From NCBI RefSeq assembly GCF_022690685.1, contig NZ_JALCYY010000022.1, positions 1 to 64,000 of the forward strand: DNA of 64,000 nucleotides. Reading direction: 5' to 3'. A program made the position numbers and the translations under genes. Below the pieces are notes generated by a model. That model saw only the letters and a list, made by a program, of their open reading frames with translations. It did no database searches and was not told the origin of the DNA. Positions 28,655-37,782 of this stretch are shown piece by piece (position 1 is the stretch's first letter; every line of letters begins with the position of its first letter). Source of the DNA: Anaeromyxobacter terrae. GTDB lineage: Bacteria > Myxococcota > Myxococcia > Myxococcales > Anaeromyxobacteraceae.

Positions 28655-29581
28655 CTGACCAGACAGCAGGCGTTCACCTCCGCGATCTCCCTCGTCTCGC
28701 TCGCCACGGCGTGCGGAGGCGGCGCCCACCCGGGCGCATCCAGCCCCGACCCCGGCGCGGCCGGTGACCGCCGCGCCGAAGCTGCAGTCGAGGCCTCGTT
28801 TCGCGGCGACGGCTCGCAGATGCCGTCATTCGGAGGCTGGGGCGCCGAACCGTTACCGGCGGAGGCGGTCGCGGCCGCCGGCTTCGACTGGTTCGAGACC
28901 GGTTACCCCGGAGACACGCGGACGAACGAGATCCTCGCGAACGCGGGCGTGCGCCCCTTCGCGTACATCAACCTGGCCGAGCTGCCCGGCGAGCTGGCAG
29001 CCGCGTCCGGCTATAGCGGCGCGTTCCTGCGGACGAACAGCGACTGGGGATTGCAGCTCGTCGACGTGACGGATTCCTCGTGGCAGGACTGGCTCGTCCG
29101 CCGCGCGGACGAGGCGTATCGGACCGGCTCGAGGGGCATCAAGTGGGACGCGGCGACGCCGGACGTGCCTCCCGGCAAGACGCGCGCGGACGTGAACGAC
29201 GCGATCGCGTCGGTGATGCAGCGGATCATCGACCAGCACCCCGACATGAAGTTCATCTTCAACCAGGGGTTCGAGTTCGCCCTCGCGTATCCGAAGTTCG
29301 TTCACGGCATGGAGACCGAGGGGCTCTTCTCCGCCTCGAGCTTCCCCGCCGCGTACCTCAAGCCTTGGGAGGACCCTTTCTACTGGGGGCCGCAGTTCCA
29401 GCAGCTGAAGGCGCTCCAGGAGCGCGGCGTCCCGGTCTTCGTCGCGGAGTACGCCGACCCCTTCAGCGACAGAGCGCGCGAGCTGTACGACGCGATCGCC
29501 GCACAGGGGTTCGTCCCGTACATCACGAGCGAGCAGTGGAACGTCCGCGGCCGGGGCTACAACGTGAATCCGGGCTGGTGA
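28655..29581 (+). CDS. GH114-like (endo-alpha-1,4-polygalactosaminidase family) lipoprotein with CTG start
   Basis: The 308-residue protein contains a TIM-barrel-like domain of the TM1410/GH114 type (FDWFETGYPG, PFAYINLAELPG, GIKWDAATPD, FVAEYADPF). Reading from CTG at 28655 gives an N-terminus SAISLVSLATACGGG, a lipobox signal with the modified Cys near 22. The ribosome site GGAAGGAG lies six bases upstream of that CTG; the first in-frame ATG (28820) would remove the whole signal. The non-canonical CTG start is therefore favoured. GH114 enzymes cut galactosamine-rich exopolysaccharide; the substrate here is unknown. It is probably exported and lipid-anchored. Confidence 0.75.
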   Translation: MTRQQAFTSAISLVSLATACGGGAHPGASSPDPGAAGDRRAEAAVEASFRGDGSQMPSFGGWGAEPLPAEAVAAAGFDWFETGYPGDTRTNEILANAGVRPFAYINLAELPGELAAASGYSGAFLRTNSDWGLQLVDVTDSSWQDWLVRRADEAYRTGSRGIKWDAATPDVPPGKTRADVNDAIASVMQRIIDQHPDMKFIFNQGFEFALAYPKFVHGMETEGLFSASSFPAAYLKPWEDPFYWGPQFQQLKALQERGVPVFVAEYADPFSDRARELYDAIAAQGFVPYITSEQWNVRGRGYNVNPGW

Positions 29582-29654
29582 CCGATAGAGCCGGCCAGGC
29601 ACGCCATCCAGCACCCGGTGCTCACCTTCGATCGTCGGGCGCCCTGAGGTGAGA

Positions 29655-29686
29655 GACGGGCCGTCGGGACCTCCTGACGGCCCGTC
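29655..29686. terminator. bidirectional terminator
   Basis: The 11-bp stem GACGGGCCGTC / GACGGCCCGTC with a 10-base loop is followed by TTCC. It lies between the converging GH114-like gene and the small membrane gene. Confidence 0.7.
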
Positions 29687-29699
29687 TTCCACCCTGCCG

Positions 29700-30008
29700 C
29701 TACCCGCGCCGCGCAGGCAGCGCCTCGCCGGGCTGCCAGTCGGGGCAGACGCAGAGGCCCGGCGCGATCCCGGCGCCGGCCTCCTCCGCGGGCGACGCCG
29801 TGCCTGGCGGGACGGTCCGCGACCCGGCCTCGAAGCGCGCCACCGCATCCGCGAGCGGCGCGACCACGCCGAGGGCGACGAAGATCCACAGCGCGAGGCC
29901 CGTCGCGATCCCGAGGAGCCCCGGCCACTCGTGCCACGCCCGCCAGCGACGGGCCGCGTCGAACCGCGGGGCCGTCGTCTCGTGCGGGTGCCATTCCTGT
30001 CGAGCCAT
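29700..30008 (-). CDS. small membrane protein with a CxC motif, divergent from the MocR-type regulator
   Basis: A 102-residue protein with a polar N-terminus rich in Arg and Trp, one membrane segment (about 31-55) and a C-terminal tail carrying GLCVCPDW, a possible metal-binding or redox pair. The ATG at 30008 is taken as start. It is transcribed away from the adjacent regulator and shares the 88-base operator region with it, so it is a likely target of that regulator. Function unknown. Confidence 0.6.
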   Translation of the reverse strand: MARQEWHPHETTAPRFDAARRWRAWHEWPGLLGIATGLALWIFVALGVVAPLADAVARFEAGSRTVPPGTASPAEEAGAGIAPGLCVCPDWQPGEALPARRG

Positions 30009-30051
30009 GTTTCGTCCTCCGGTCTGGACCTCGACGGGAAGATGCCGGCGC

Positions 30052-30087
30052 ACCGGCACTTGAAAAAGTGCCGGTTCCGACTTTATC
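30052..30087 (+). promoter_or_regulatory. operator palindrome overlapping the promoter of the MocR-type gene
   Basis: ACCGGCACTT-GAAA-AAGTGCCGGT is a perfect 10-bp inverted repeat at 30052-30075. TTGAAA (30060-30065), 16 bases and TTTATC (30082-30087) form a promoter, so the palindrome covers the -35 box. A shorter ACCGG-type repeat follows at 30093. Confidence 0.65.
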
Positions 30088-30096
30088 GATGTACCG

Positions 30097-31614
30097 GTGC
30101 GCACCTGGGATCTCGCCCTGCCCGTCGACCGCGACGACGCCGCCCCCGTCGTGGCGCAGCTCGCGCAGGCGATCTCGAGCCACATCGCGGCGGGCCGGCT
30201 CCGCCCCGGCGAGCGGCTCCCGGGCTCGCGCGATCTCTCGCGGATCGTGCGCGTCCACCGGAACACCGTCGTCGCGGCGTACGCGGAGCTCGCCGCGGAG
30301 GGCTGGGTGGATACGTCGCCGAGCCGCGGCACGTTCGTGTCGCGCGAGATCCCCGCGGCGCTCCGCTCGCGCGCGGCGGCGCGCGGCGCCCACGCCGTCC
30401 GCGCCCCCGGCTATCCCATCGAGCCGGGCCCCGCCCCGCGCGCGAGGCTCCCGCGGTCGCCGGGGGCGCTCGTGCTCGGCGGGGGCGTCCCCGACCTGCG
30501 CCTCGTCCCAATCGCCGCCCTCGCGCGCGCCTACCGCCGCGCGCTCCGGAGGCCGGCGATCCTGGACTACGGCGAGCCCGCCGGCGAGGAGCGCCTCCGC
30601 GCGGCGATCGGCGCCATGCTCGGCTCGACCCGCGGCCTCGATCCCGATCCGGCGCGCCTCCTCGTCACGCGCGGCAGCCAGCTCGCGCTCACGCTCGCCG
30701 CGCGGGCGCTCGTGCGGCCCGGCGACGTCGTCGCGGTCGAGGCGCTCGGGTATCGCTCGGCGTGGGAGGCGTTCCGGGCCGCGGGCGCGCGCCTCGTCCC
30801 GGTCCCCGTCGACGAGAGCGGGCTCCGCGTCGACGCGCTCGAGGCGCTCACGCGTCGCGAGAAGATCCGCGCGCTCCACCTCACGCCGCACCACCAGTAC
30901 CCCACCACGGCGACCCTCCCCGCCGGGCGGCGCCTCGCGCTGCTCCGCCTCGCCGCGGCGGAGCGGATCGCGATCGTGGAGGACGACTACGACGGCGACT
31001 TCCATTACGACGGCCGCCCGGTGCTGCCGCTCGCGAGCAACGACCCTGCGGGCGTCGTGATCTACGTCGGGACGTTCTCGAAGGTGCTCGCGCCTGCGCT
31101 CCGCGTCGGCTACGTGCACGCGCCGGCCGAGGTGGTGAGCCGCCTCGCCGAACACCGCCGCTACGTGGATGGGCAGGGGGACCGCGTGATGGAGCTCGCG
31201 CTCGCGGAGCTCCTGGAGGACGGCGAGGTCCAGCAGCACGTCTGGCGAATGCGCCGGGCGTACGCCGCGCGGCGGGACGCGCTCGCCGCGGAGCTCCGGG
31301 AGACGTTCGGCGACGCGCTCCGGTTCGAGGTTCCGGCGGGCGGCATGGCGCTCTGGTGCCTGACGGCGCCGGACGTGGACGTGGATCGCTGGGCCGCCGC
31401 GGCGTGCGAGCGGGGCGTCGTGTTCGAGCCCGGGAGCGAGTTCGCGTTCGACGGCGCTCCGCGGGCGGCGCTGCGCGTCGGGTTCGCGCGGCTCGCCGAG
31501 CAGGAGCTGCGCGAGGGCGTCCGGCGGATGGCCGCCGCGCTGCCTGCGGCGCTCGCCGGAGCGCGCAGCGGTCGGCCCGCATCACGCCCGACCGCACGCC
31601 CTCGGCGAACGTGA
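30097..31614 (+). CDS. MocR/PdxR-type regulator (GntR helix-turn-helix fused to aminotransferase domain)
   Basis: A 505-residue protein: winged HTH of GntR type at about 10-75 (LRPGERLPGSRDLSRIV, VHRNTVVAAYAEL) and a class I/II aminotransferase-like domain whose PLP lysine is in GTFSKVLAPALRVGY. MocR-type regulators bind PLP and often control vitamin B6 or amino-acid genes; the target here is probably the divergent small gene and itself. The start is GTG at 30097. The predicted transcript start is only about three bases upstream, so translation may be nearly leaderless. No transport or pdx genes are adjacent. Confidence 0.9.
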   Translation: MRTWDLALPVDRDDAAPVVAQLAQAISSHIAAGRLRPGERLPGSRDLSRIVRVHRNTVVAAYAELAAEGWVDTSPSRGTFVSREIPAALRSRAAARGAHAVRAPGYPIEPGPAPRARLPRSPGALVLGGGVPDLRLVPIAALARAYRRALRRPAILDYGEPAGEERLRAAIGAMLGSTRGLDPDPARLLVTRGSQLALTLAARALVRPGDVVAVEALGYRSAWEAFRAAGARLVPVPVDESGLRVDALEALTRREKIRALHLTPHHQYPTTATLPAGRRLALLRLAAAERIAIVEDDYDGDFHYDGRPVLPLASNDPAGVVIYVGTFSKVLAPALRVGYVHAPAEVVSRLAEHRRYVDGQGDRVMELALAELLEDGEVQQHVWRMRRAYAARRDALAAELRETFGDALRFEVPAGGMALWCLTAPDVDVDRWAAAACERGVVFEPGSEFAFDGAPRAALRVGFARLAEQELREGVRRMAAALPAALAGARSGRPASRPTARPRRT

Positions 31615-31930
31615 ACCCGCACGGCGTCGGGCCTCCTGCCGCACGGGGCGGCATGAGCCAGAGCGTTCATCGGAAGGCTAGGTCAGCGACGCCGCCCTAT
31701 CCGGCGGCGACGACCGCGCCCATCAGCTCGCGCTCAAGCCGTCCGGCTCTCCCCGCCGAAGCTCGCCAAAGACATCTCCCTGACGCGAATCGGGCGCTGC
31801 CCGTACGAACCTTGCCCCCCTGGTGCGGCTCGCCCGTGCAAGCGCAGGCGGGTGACGTGAGGAGTAACAGTTGTCGTCGTGCCACCCGCTCCGGACGACG
31901 ACACGGCTGGGCTCCGAAGCGGGATCACGA
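31615..31930. other. left border of the defence island, no gene seen
   Basis: This 316-base stretch shows a drop in codon order and base composition relative to the upstream gene. No tRNA, integrase or direct repeat matching the island's right edge at rnpB was found in it. Confidence 0.4.
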
Positions 31931-32744
31931 TCACGGAGACGGCGGAGGATCGTCCGAGCGAACTGGTTTCGCGCTCCACACCAGCGTTGCCGTCAACGCC
32001 TGACTGAACTGCTCGCGGAGGTGCGCGAGTCCGTCGGGGAGGCGGGGCATGACAGCGGTGACCATCTCACGAAGTGAGTCGAAGTGCTTGGCCGCGACCG
32101 CTGGGTCGAGGCTGTCGCCGAGTCGTGGAGTAGCGACTGCGCGCTGAGGCAGTATCGCCAACTCGTCGAGCCCCGTCGCTGGCTGTTCCCCGAGTACCCA
32201 CTCGACCGGATCAGACTCGGTCACCGTGAGGTTCTTCGAATGCCGGAAATGGACGAGTGCGTTCCGCGCTTCGACAGCGCGCGCGTACCGTTGGAGCGGT
32301 CCCTCCCCAAGTCGGAAAGGTGGCTCCACTCCAAGTCGCTTGGAGAGTTCTGCCCATTTTACGGGTGAGGACTTCCCCTCCAAGCCCTTCTTGTCCTTCG
32401 TACCGATCCACTCGTCCTCCGGAACCATCGGTTCGAGCAGTCGGTTCACGAGGGCCTCTCCCGCAGTTGTGACTAGTAGGAGAGCCAATCAGCGCATGGT
32501 AGTTGCCAGCCATGGGCTTTGCCGCCTCCTCCGCCGCGTTGCGCGCGAGCGCGAGCAGCCAGTGAGGAAGGCTGTGCTCCTCGGTGGTGACCGCTCGCGC
32601 CGTGATCCTTGGTGGCGCTGACAGCACGAACCCACCGCCCACGTCCACCGGCTGCCATGAACGTGCGGGGTTGCCGTGGCAGTTCTTGATCTTCTTCCCG
32701 CTCCCGCACGGGCATTTCTCGTTTCGGCTCCGCTTCCGCGCCAT
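31931..32744 (-). pseudogene. SEC-C motif protein with HEPN-like domain, interrupted by one frameshift
   Basis: The N-terminal part starts MARKRSRNEKCPCGSGKK, the SEC-C zinc motif (CPCGSGKKIKNCHG), and is open to about 32485. The matching C-terminal part is in another frame from 32488 to 31931 and includes EARNALVHF, an R-x4-H motif typical of HEPN RNases. Removing one G near 32486 would join ...NYHALI to ALLLVTTAGEALVN without a break, giving about 270 residues. SEC-C fusions often occur in mobile regions. It is either a recent frameshift or a sequencing indel, and is not functional as written. Confidence 0.7.
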
Positions 32745-32927
32745 GAAGACGATCCCCTCGACGAAACGCTCGGTGCGCGCTACTCCCTTGCTCGACTTGG
32801 CCTAGTCCACACACGGCCCAGGTGGACATCGGGTATGCGTCGCGGTCAGGCCGGGCCGCGGCAACGTGAGTGGCCAGCCGGTCGCCGGAAGGTGTCATGT
32901 CTACCCGCACGAGCTAGGTCGCTCACG

Positions 32928-34400
32928 ATGCCACTCGACAGCCGCGCAGCGGAAGCATTCCACGAAATGGTGTTCCGAACACGCGACGCTGAGTGGATTT
33001 CTGGTGCCGCGGCGAACCTCGCGCTTCGGGTCGCGTTCGACGACCTGCGGTTTCGGTTTCCGGAGTTTCCAGCCGTCGTCAGTGGAACTGTCGAGGGCGA
33101 GACCCTGTCACGCGGGTCCGCCACGCGGATCGAGCCCGAACGGGGAGAGCTTCGCGTCCATCTGGACGGCATCACACCGGACCTGATGCTCCTCGTCGAG
33201 CGGTTCAACCGTTCGAACTCTGCGCCGACACGTTCGGCATGCCTTGTCTTGGCGGATGGAACCGAGGTAACCGCTCGCATAGGCCACTTCGTGAAATACG
33301 GTGGCTCCTCGTGCGTCATCCGCTTCCTCGACTGGGAAGTGAAGAGAAGCGAACCTGTGTGTTGGACTGCCCCGGTGAAACGCGGTTCATTGCGACGCAC
33401 GCAGGGCAACTTGCTGATTCATGAGCGCAAGAGCGAAGGAATTCGCTCTTCGCTCACGAACCTGCTCTTGCGTGGCAACTACACGTGGTCTCTGGTTGGG
33501 AAGGACGACGAGGCGTTCGCCATTGTCGAGACAGGCGGTGTCCCGTTACAGCGGAGGTCGCTCGTCGCCGACTTCTGCGCTCTCGAACTCGCGTTCGGAC
33601 AACACCTCGGAATCGAGTGGCTCACGGGTGTGGACGCCGACGGAAACCCTGTGGCTTGGAGCGGCACGAGCGGGCTCGACGATCCGGGCGAGAAGCAGGC
33701 GCGTGAGCCGCCTATTCCAGTTGGCGATGAGCCCGTCGGTTCCTGGCTACCGGAGTTCTTCGCACAGGCTGCAAGGGCATTGGCCGACGACGACGCTACC
33801 GCGTGGGTGTTCTACAACGCGTACATGGATTCACTGTCCGAGCATCTCGACGGATCGTACCTGAAGCTTCAGGTCGCCTTGGAGGCTCTGAGTTCTCCAT
33901 ACGCGCGCGGCGGTCAACCGCAACTGGTCAAGGATCGCGATGAGTGGAATGCCTGGGTCGATGAGCACGCGGACGCCATCCGCTCGCACGCGGCCGGTGC
34001 GGGCGATTCCGAGAAGCTTCTTAGCAAGGTGAAAGCAGCAGCGAACAGGCCGACGACAGACACAGTGGAGAGGGCCTTCGCGACCCTGGCGCTCACTCTT
34101 CCGCCCGAAGCGAGTACGGAGATCCGCCAACGGAACGTATCGGCGCACCGGTTCTTGATGAACAAGCCGGACGCGGACCGTGATCTGCTTCGTGACTGGA
34201 ACCGAGTTCGCATGATCCGAGCGCTGCTCGTGGCGGTGTTCGCGAAGAGCATCGGCTACTCGGGGCCGATTGGCGGATGGGAGCGCGACGCGTTGGGGGG
34301 CCCCCGGCCTGCGCCGTGGTACCCGGCCGCCGATGCTGACCGGAAGCATCGCCTGTTCGGCTATCGACGGATGGATGCAGCGGACGGTCCCTCGGAGTAG
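32928..34400 (+). CDS. ApeA-like abortive-infection protein with C-terminal HEPN domain
   Basis: A 490-residue protein. The N-terminal ~250 residues are beta-rich (SACLVLADGTEVTARIGHFV, SSCVIRFLDWEV), resembling the ApeA N-terminal domain. The C-terminal half is helical and holds RNVSAH at 402-407, the R-x4-H catalytic motif of HEPN RNases. Family members act in anti-phage abortive infection. The ATG at 32928 is chosen as the first Met of protein-like sequence. It lies among other defence-type genes and is divergent from the SEC-C gene. Assignment rests on pattern recognition, not alignment. Confidence 0.6.
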   Translation: MPLDSRAAEAFHEMVFRTRDAEWISGAAANLALRVAFDDLRFRFPEFPAVVSGTVEGETLSRGSATRIEPERGELRVHLDGITPDLMLLVERFNRSNSAPTRSACLVLADGTEVTARIGHFVKYGGSSCVIRFLDWEVKRSEPVCWTAPVKRGSLRRTQGNLLIHERKSEGIRSSLTNLLLRGNYTWSLVGKDDEAFAIVETGGVPLQRRSLVADFCALELAFGQHLGIEWLTGVDADGNPVAWSGTSGLDDPGEKQAREPPIPVGDEPVGSWLPEFFAQAARALADDDATAWVFYNAYMDSLSEHLDGSYLKLQVALEALSSPYARGGQPQLVKDRDEWNAWVDEHADAIRSHAAGAGDSEKLLSKVKAAANRPTTDTVERAFATLALTLPPEASTEIRQRNVSAHRFLMNKPDADRDLLRDWNRVRMIRALLVAVFAKSIGYSGPIGGWERDALGGPRPAPWYPAADADRKHRLFGYRRMDAADGPSE

Positions 34401-34554
34401 TTCCTTCTCTGCCGAGCCGGCCCTATGCCCACGAGCGTACCGGACGCACGTGTCAAGCAGACCCAGGCCGAGTTGAACTTGCCGACCGTCGCACCGCAAC
34501 GTGGCGGGAGTGAACCTTCACGCTCGCGAATCAGTTCTGCGCAAGGTGAATTGA

Positions 34555-35304
34555 ATGGTCCCCGACCCCGGCCAAGAGTTCGTGTACCACTACACGAGGG
34601 CGTCTACCGCCATCGAGTACATCTTCCCGCGCATGAGGCTTCGGCTTGGGTCACCAGCCGACACCAACGATCCCATCGAGGGGTTGACGGCTGTTAGCGC
34701 CGCTGGCGGTCGTAACTCGTCGGACCGGATGGGCGCGCTCTTCGCCGCACGCGACGTGGTCATCGGCTCGCGCATCGCGTGCTTCAGCCGCGATACGCCC
34801 TCTTCACCGGGTTGGCAGCACCACCGGATGTGGGCTCAGTACGCCGAGCATCACCGGGGCGTCTGCCTCTGCTTGGATCGTCGGACGTTGGAGTCGAACG
34901 CCGAGGCTCTCGAGTCGGAACGCCGAAAGGTGATCGGGAGGAATGTCGAGTACGTCGATGCGGTCGACCACTCCCTTGACATGGACGCGCTCCTGGCCGA
35001 AGGCGCACCGAGCTACGTGGCCCGGTACTTCCGTCAGCATCCGCGCCCACGCTACTTCACGAAGCTTACGGACTGGGCGGGCGAGTCCGAATTCCGGCTG
35101 CTGCTCACGGGTGGCGACAACGCCTCTCAGTACGAGTTCGTTACGCTTGTCGGAGCCCTTCGCGGCGTGTACGTCGGAGCGCGGTTCAGCCAAGGTTACC
35201 GCGTCTGCATCGAGGAACTGTGCTCCCGGGAACGCATTCCAGCGCGTCAGATCGACTACATGGCCGACCTTGGATGGACGAACTACTTCACGCCAGACCC
35301 TTGA
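34555..35304 (+). CDS. DUF2971-type protein
   Basis: The 249-residue protein has the DUF2971 signature layout: an N-terminal YHYTRASTAIEYIF, the NDPIEG segment, CFSRD...MWAQYAEHHRGVCLCL in the middle and a later KLTDWAGESEFRLL. These proteins are common in defence islands but their activity is unknown. The ATG at 34555 follows AAGGTG by seven bases. It is 154 bases downstream of the ApeA-like gene in the same direction and could be cotranscribed. Confidence 0.75.
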   Translation: MVPDPGQEFVYHYTRASTAIEYIFPRMRLRLGSPADTNDPIEGLTAVSAAGGRNSSDRMGALFAARDVVIGSRIACFSRDTPSSPGWQHHRMWAQYAEHHRGVCLCLDRRTLESNAEALESERRKVIGRNVEYVDAVDHSLDMDALLAEGAPSYVARYFRQHPRPRYFTKLTDWAGESEFRLLLTGGDNASQYEFVTLVGALRGVYVGARFSQGYRVCIEELCSRERIPARQIDYMADLGWTNYFTPDP

Positions 35305-35410
35305 TCGACGCCGTCGTGGCGGCATGAGTGCGGGACCAGCCATCGGAGCGGGTCGGTCCGATCACGCTCTAGCGATGCTTGGAGATCAGAAGCCGTGCCG
35401 CGGAGGCCCC

Positions 35411-35641
35411 TCCCCCCAGTCACCCGAGATCGCTGCCCAGTTATCTGAGAGCAAGGCCGGGATCATCTGTGTGACCCGCGAGAACGTCGGACAACCTTGG
35501 CCGAATTTCGAGGCAGGAGCGATTTCCAGTGGCAGAGACCTTCGTGTGCCCTTCTTATTTGATCTTTCCCCCGCAGATGTGACTGGGCCATTAGCGCAGT
35601 TTCAGGCGACCAGGGCTGAAAAAGACGACGTAAAGCGCTTG
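35411..35641 (+). pseudogene. TIR-domain fragment
   Basis: About 77 codons encode EIAAQLSESKAGIICVT, then PWPNFEAGAISS and PLAQFQATRAEKDDVKRL. That is the middle and C-terminal part of the bacterial TIR-type domain, which elsewhere acts as an NADase or nucleotide-sensing effector. The expected N-terminal strand (a KVFISH-type start) is missing, and no start codon with a ribosome site is in place. The remainder of the protein is absent downstream. It is interpreted as a truncated relic in the 370-base gap between genes. Confidence 0.6.
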
Positions 35642-35676
35642 CCGGAATCAATGTGCAAGGCCCGGGTTCTGACTGA

Positions 35677-36660
35677 TCATGAACCGTCGCTACTGCGAGC
35701 GTACGCTGATGGCGCCCTCGGGATCACAGGCACGTTGATGTGCCTATACGTCACACCGCCTTGCACCTCGTCGGCGGGCACCTGCACGTCACGTCCCGAC
35801 ACGATGACGATGTAGCGGTAGCTGCGTAGCTCCGTCCCGCCGAGGACGCCACCGGCGTACTTCTCGGCCTGCTTCCGAGCGCTCGTGATCATCTCTGGAA
35901 GAGCGGCCTCGTCCTGAAGCCGCTTCCACTCCGTGAGGACGAGCGCCTCCGCCGCAGTCTCTATACGGTCCGTGGACGACAGCGGCTCGCCGAGAACCAA
36001 GTCGGTCGCCCCGCCAATGGCAGATGCCTTGAAGCCCCAGAGGCCATGGCCGAGCAGGTGGACAGCTCCGAGCCGCTCGCAATGCGTCTCATGCGTTTCG
36101 AACGCGGAGCGCCATCGCGCCGCCAACTCGGGATCGACGACGATGCTCCGCTTCAGGTGCGCGAACGCGCGCTCGACGAGCCTGTGGGCCGCGAACTCCG
36201 AGTCTGCGAGGAAATAGCTGACCTCGGTCTTGATCGAGAGCAGGAGCGCGACCATCGCCTGAAGGCCAGCGAACCCCATCGCTCGGCCGTCGCTGAAGAA
36301 GCGCTCCTGCTTCTTCAAGAACTCGAAGAGAGCGCCCCGTGCAGCGGGAGGGAGCGCGTTCTCGTGCGCGTTCTGGAACTCCACCAGCGCTTGGAAGATG
36401 CGTGCCGCCGTCGGTAGCAACTGAGCGTTGATGATGCCGTAGAAGTCGCTGCCCACGGCATCCGTCGCCTGAACCACGAACATGCCGCCGCTTGCGAGAC
36501 CATCGATGCGAGCAACCAACGCGTTCCAGTCCGTCCGAAATCCCATGACGAAGGACGTTCCTCCCGACGCTGCGTTGGCGTCAAGTTCCGCGACGATGTG
36601 CAAACTAGGGGGAACTACCAGCACCCGTCGCCCCCACAAGATGCCGGACGCCGCGTGCAA
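35677..36660 (-). CDS. predicted PD-(D/E)XK-fold protein of unknown function
   Basis: A 327-residue soluble protein, helical in its first two thirds. Near 216-247 it has GGATDLVLG, 20 residues, then ALVLTEWKR, a spacing and residue set (D220, E244, K246) suggestive of a PD-(D/E)XK nuclease core. The frame opens with TTG at 36660; the true start could be as late as the Met at 36544. The gene begins 42 bases after the cyclase-like gene and in the same direction, so the two may form one operon. The activity is inferred only from motif geometry. Confidence 0.5.
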   Translation of the reverse strand: MHAASGILWGRRVLVVPPSLHIVAELDANAASGGTSFVMGFRTDWNALVARIDGLASGGMFVVQATDAVGSDFYGIINAQLLPTAARIFQALVEFQNAHENALPPAARGALFEFLKKQERFFSDGRAMGFAGLQAMVALLLSIKTEVSYFLADSEFAAHRLVERAFAHLKRSIVVDPELAARWRSAFETHETHCERLGAVHLLGHGLWGFKASAIGGATDLVLGEPLSSTDRIETAAEALVLTEWKRLQDEAALPEMITSARKQAEKYAGGVLGGTELRSYRYIVIVSGRDVQVPADEVQGGVTYRHINVPVIPRAPSAYARSSDGS

Positions 36661-36702
36661 GCCGGGAGCGACGGCGAGCGTCCGCGCCTGCTACTCGGAC
36701 GA

Positions 36703-37619
36703 TCAGAACGCTCTGCCGGGTCTGATCGGCGTCAGCGCAATCCGGCGCGGCGCGATCAGCGCGGGGGCATCCTCGACGATGTAGTCCATCAGTCGCTGCG
36801 CGTCCTGCGCGACGAGTGCCGACATCTCATCTCCGTCGTCCCACGGACTCGGCAGCGGATGGCGTTCCGCGAAATCGCGACAGACGAAGTTGTGGTACCG
36901 CGCGGCCCACTCGTACTTGGACCGGACACCCGCGTTGCCAGAGTGCTTGGCGAGCCCGCTCCGGATCGCGTTTCGATGCTTCTCGATAACGTCGAAGAAG
37001 ATTCCGTCGTCCGGGACGGCCATGAACGCGAGATTCAGGTAATTGAGAAAGAGCGTTCCATCGGCGTCCTGCAGAAGGTCGTCGTAGTGAGGCGCCCACC
37101 GGGCCTGCCGTAGAACCCTAGGTGATGCTGGACTTGCTCGACCGTCTCACGAGCTAACGTGAGGCGAGGTGGTCCTCCGCCCATGTCGAGGGCAACAGCA
37201 TCGAGCAGGGCCGGGCCGAAGACGATGTCGTCATCCATGTAGTGGTCTCCGAACGCGATGCCGCCGCGAACAAAGAAGCCGCTCGTCGCGAGGGTTAGTT
37301 GCAACTCGGAGAACACCCATAGCATCGTGCCGAATTCAGCTTCACCGTGGTCCAGAACGACGCGCGTTACCGGGTGCCCAACGACGATGTTGTCCGTGAA
37401 CACCTTGACACTGAACGTGCCATCGCCCGCCATCTCCCGAACACGCTCGTAGGCAGCATTCAGCACCGTTCGGAGGCTGTTCAGGAACTGCTCGCCCTCT
37501 CCCGCCTTCATGGCGGCGCGACTCAGTTCGGAGAACCCGAGGATATCTGCGTAGCACACGAAGGAAGGAACGAGGGCGGGCTCGCCCGACGGCCGCGTGT
37601 ACGGCGTTCTGGTCGGCAT
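36703..37619 (-). pseudogene. class III nucleotide-cyclase-like gene with a single frameshift
   Basis: The first part (from ATG 37619, GAGGAGGAG six bases upstream) reads FVCYADILGFSEL, with Asp25. Later come VKVFTDNIVVG with Asp76 and GGIAFGDHY, a layout like class III cyclases with two metal-binding Asp. Around 37110 the frame is lost; the continuation APHYDDLLQDADGTLFLNYL runs in another frame to 36703. The total of 917 bases is not a multiple of three, consistent with one indel. Relatives are frequent in defence regions and their product is unknown. As written it is broken. Confidence 0.6.
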
Positions 37620-37782
37620 CGTGTGCTCCTCCTCGAAATCGACAGTGCGGCGTTCCAACGTACCCCCACCGTCCCAGCAGACCACAACTCCTCTCGCCGC
37701 GATCCGATCTAAACTCGCACCACACCAGTGCGCACGAAGTGGCCCCGAGGTCGGCGCCAGTGAAACAACGCCGAGGTGACGA

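Noticed and set aside
28074-28658. A 194-codon plus-strand frame before the GH114-like gene
   Set aside because: No ribosome site, no domain, Arg/Pro-rich composition, and it overlaps the ribosome site of the supported gene.
31697-31885. A 62-codon minus-strand frame at the island border
   Set aside because: No plausible start context and no similarity or structure; it fits random opening in GC-rich DNA.
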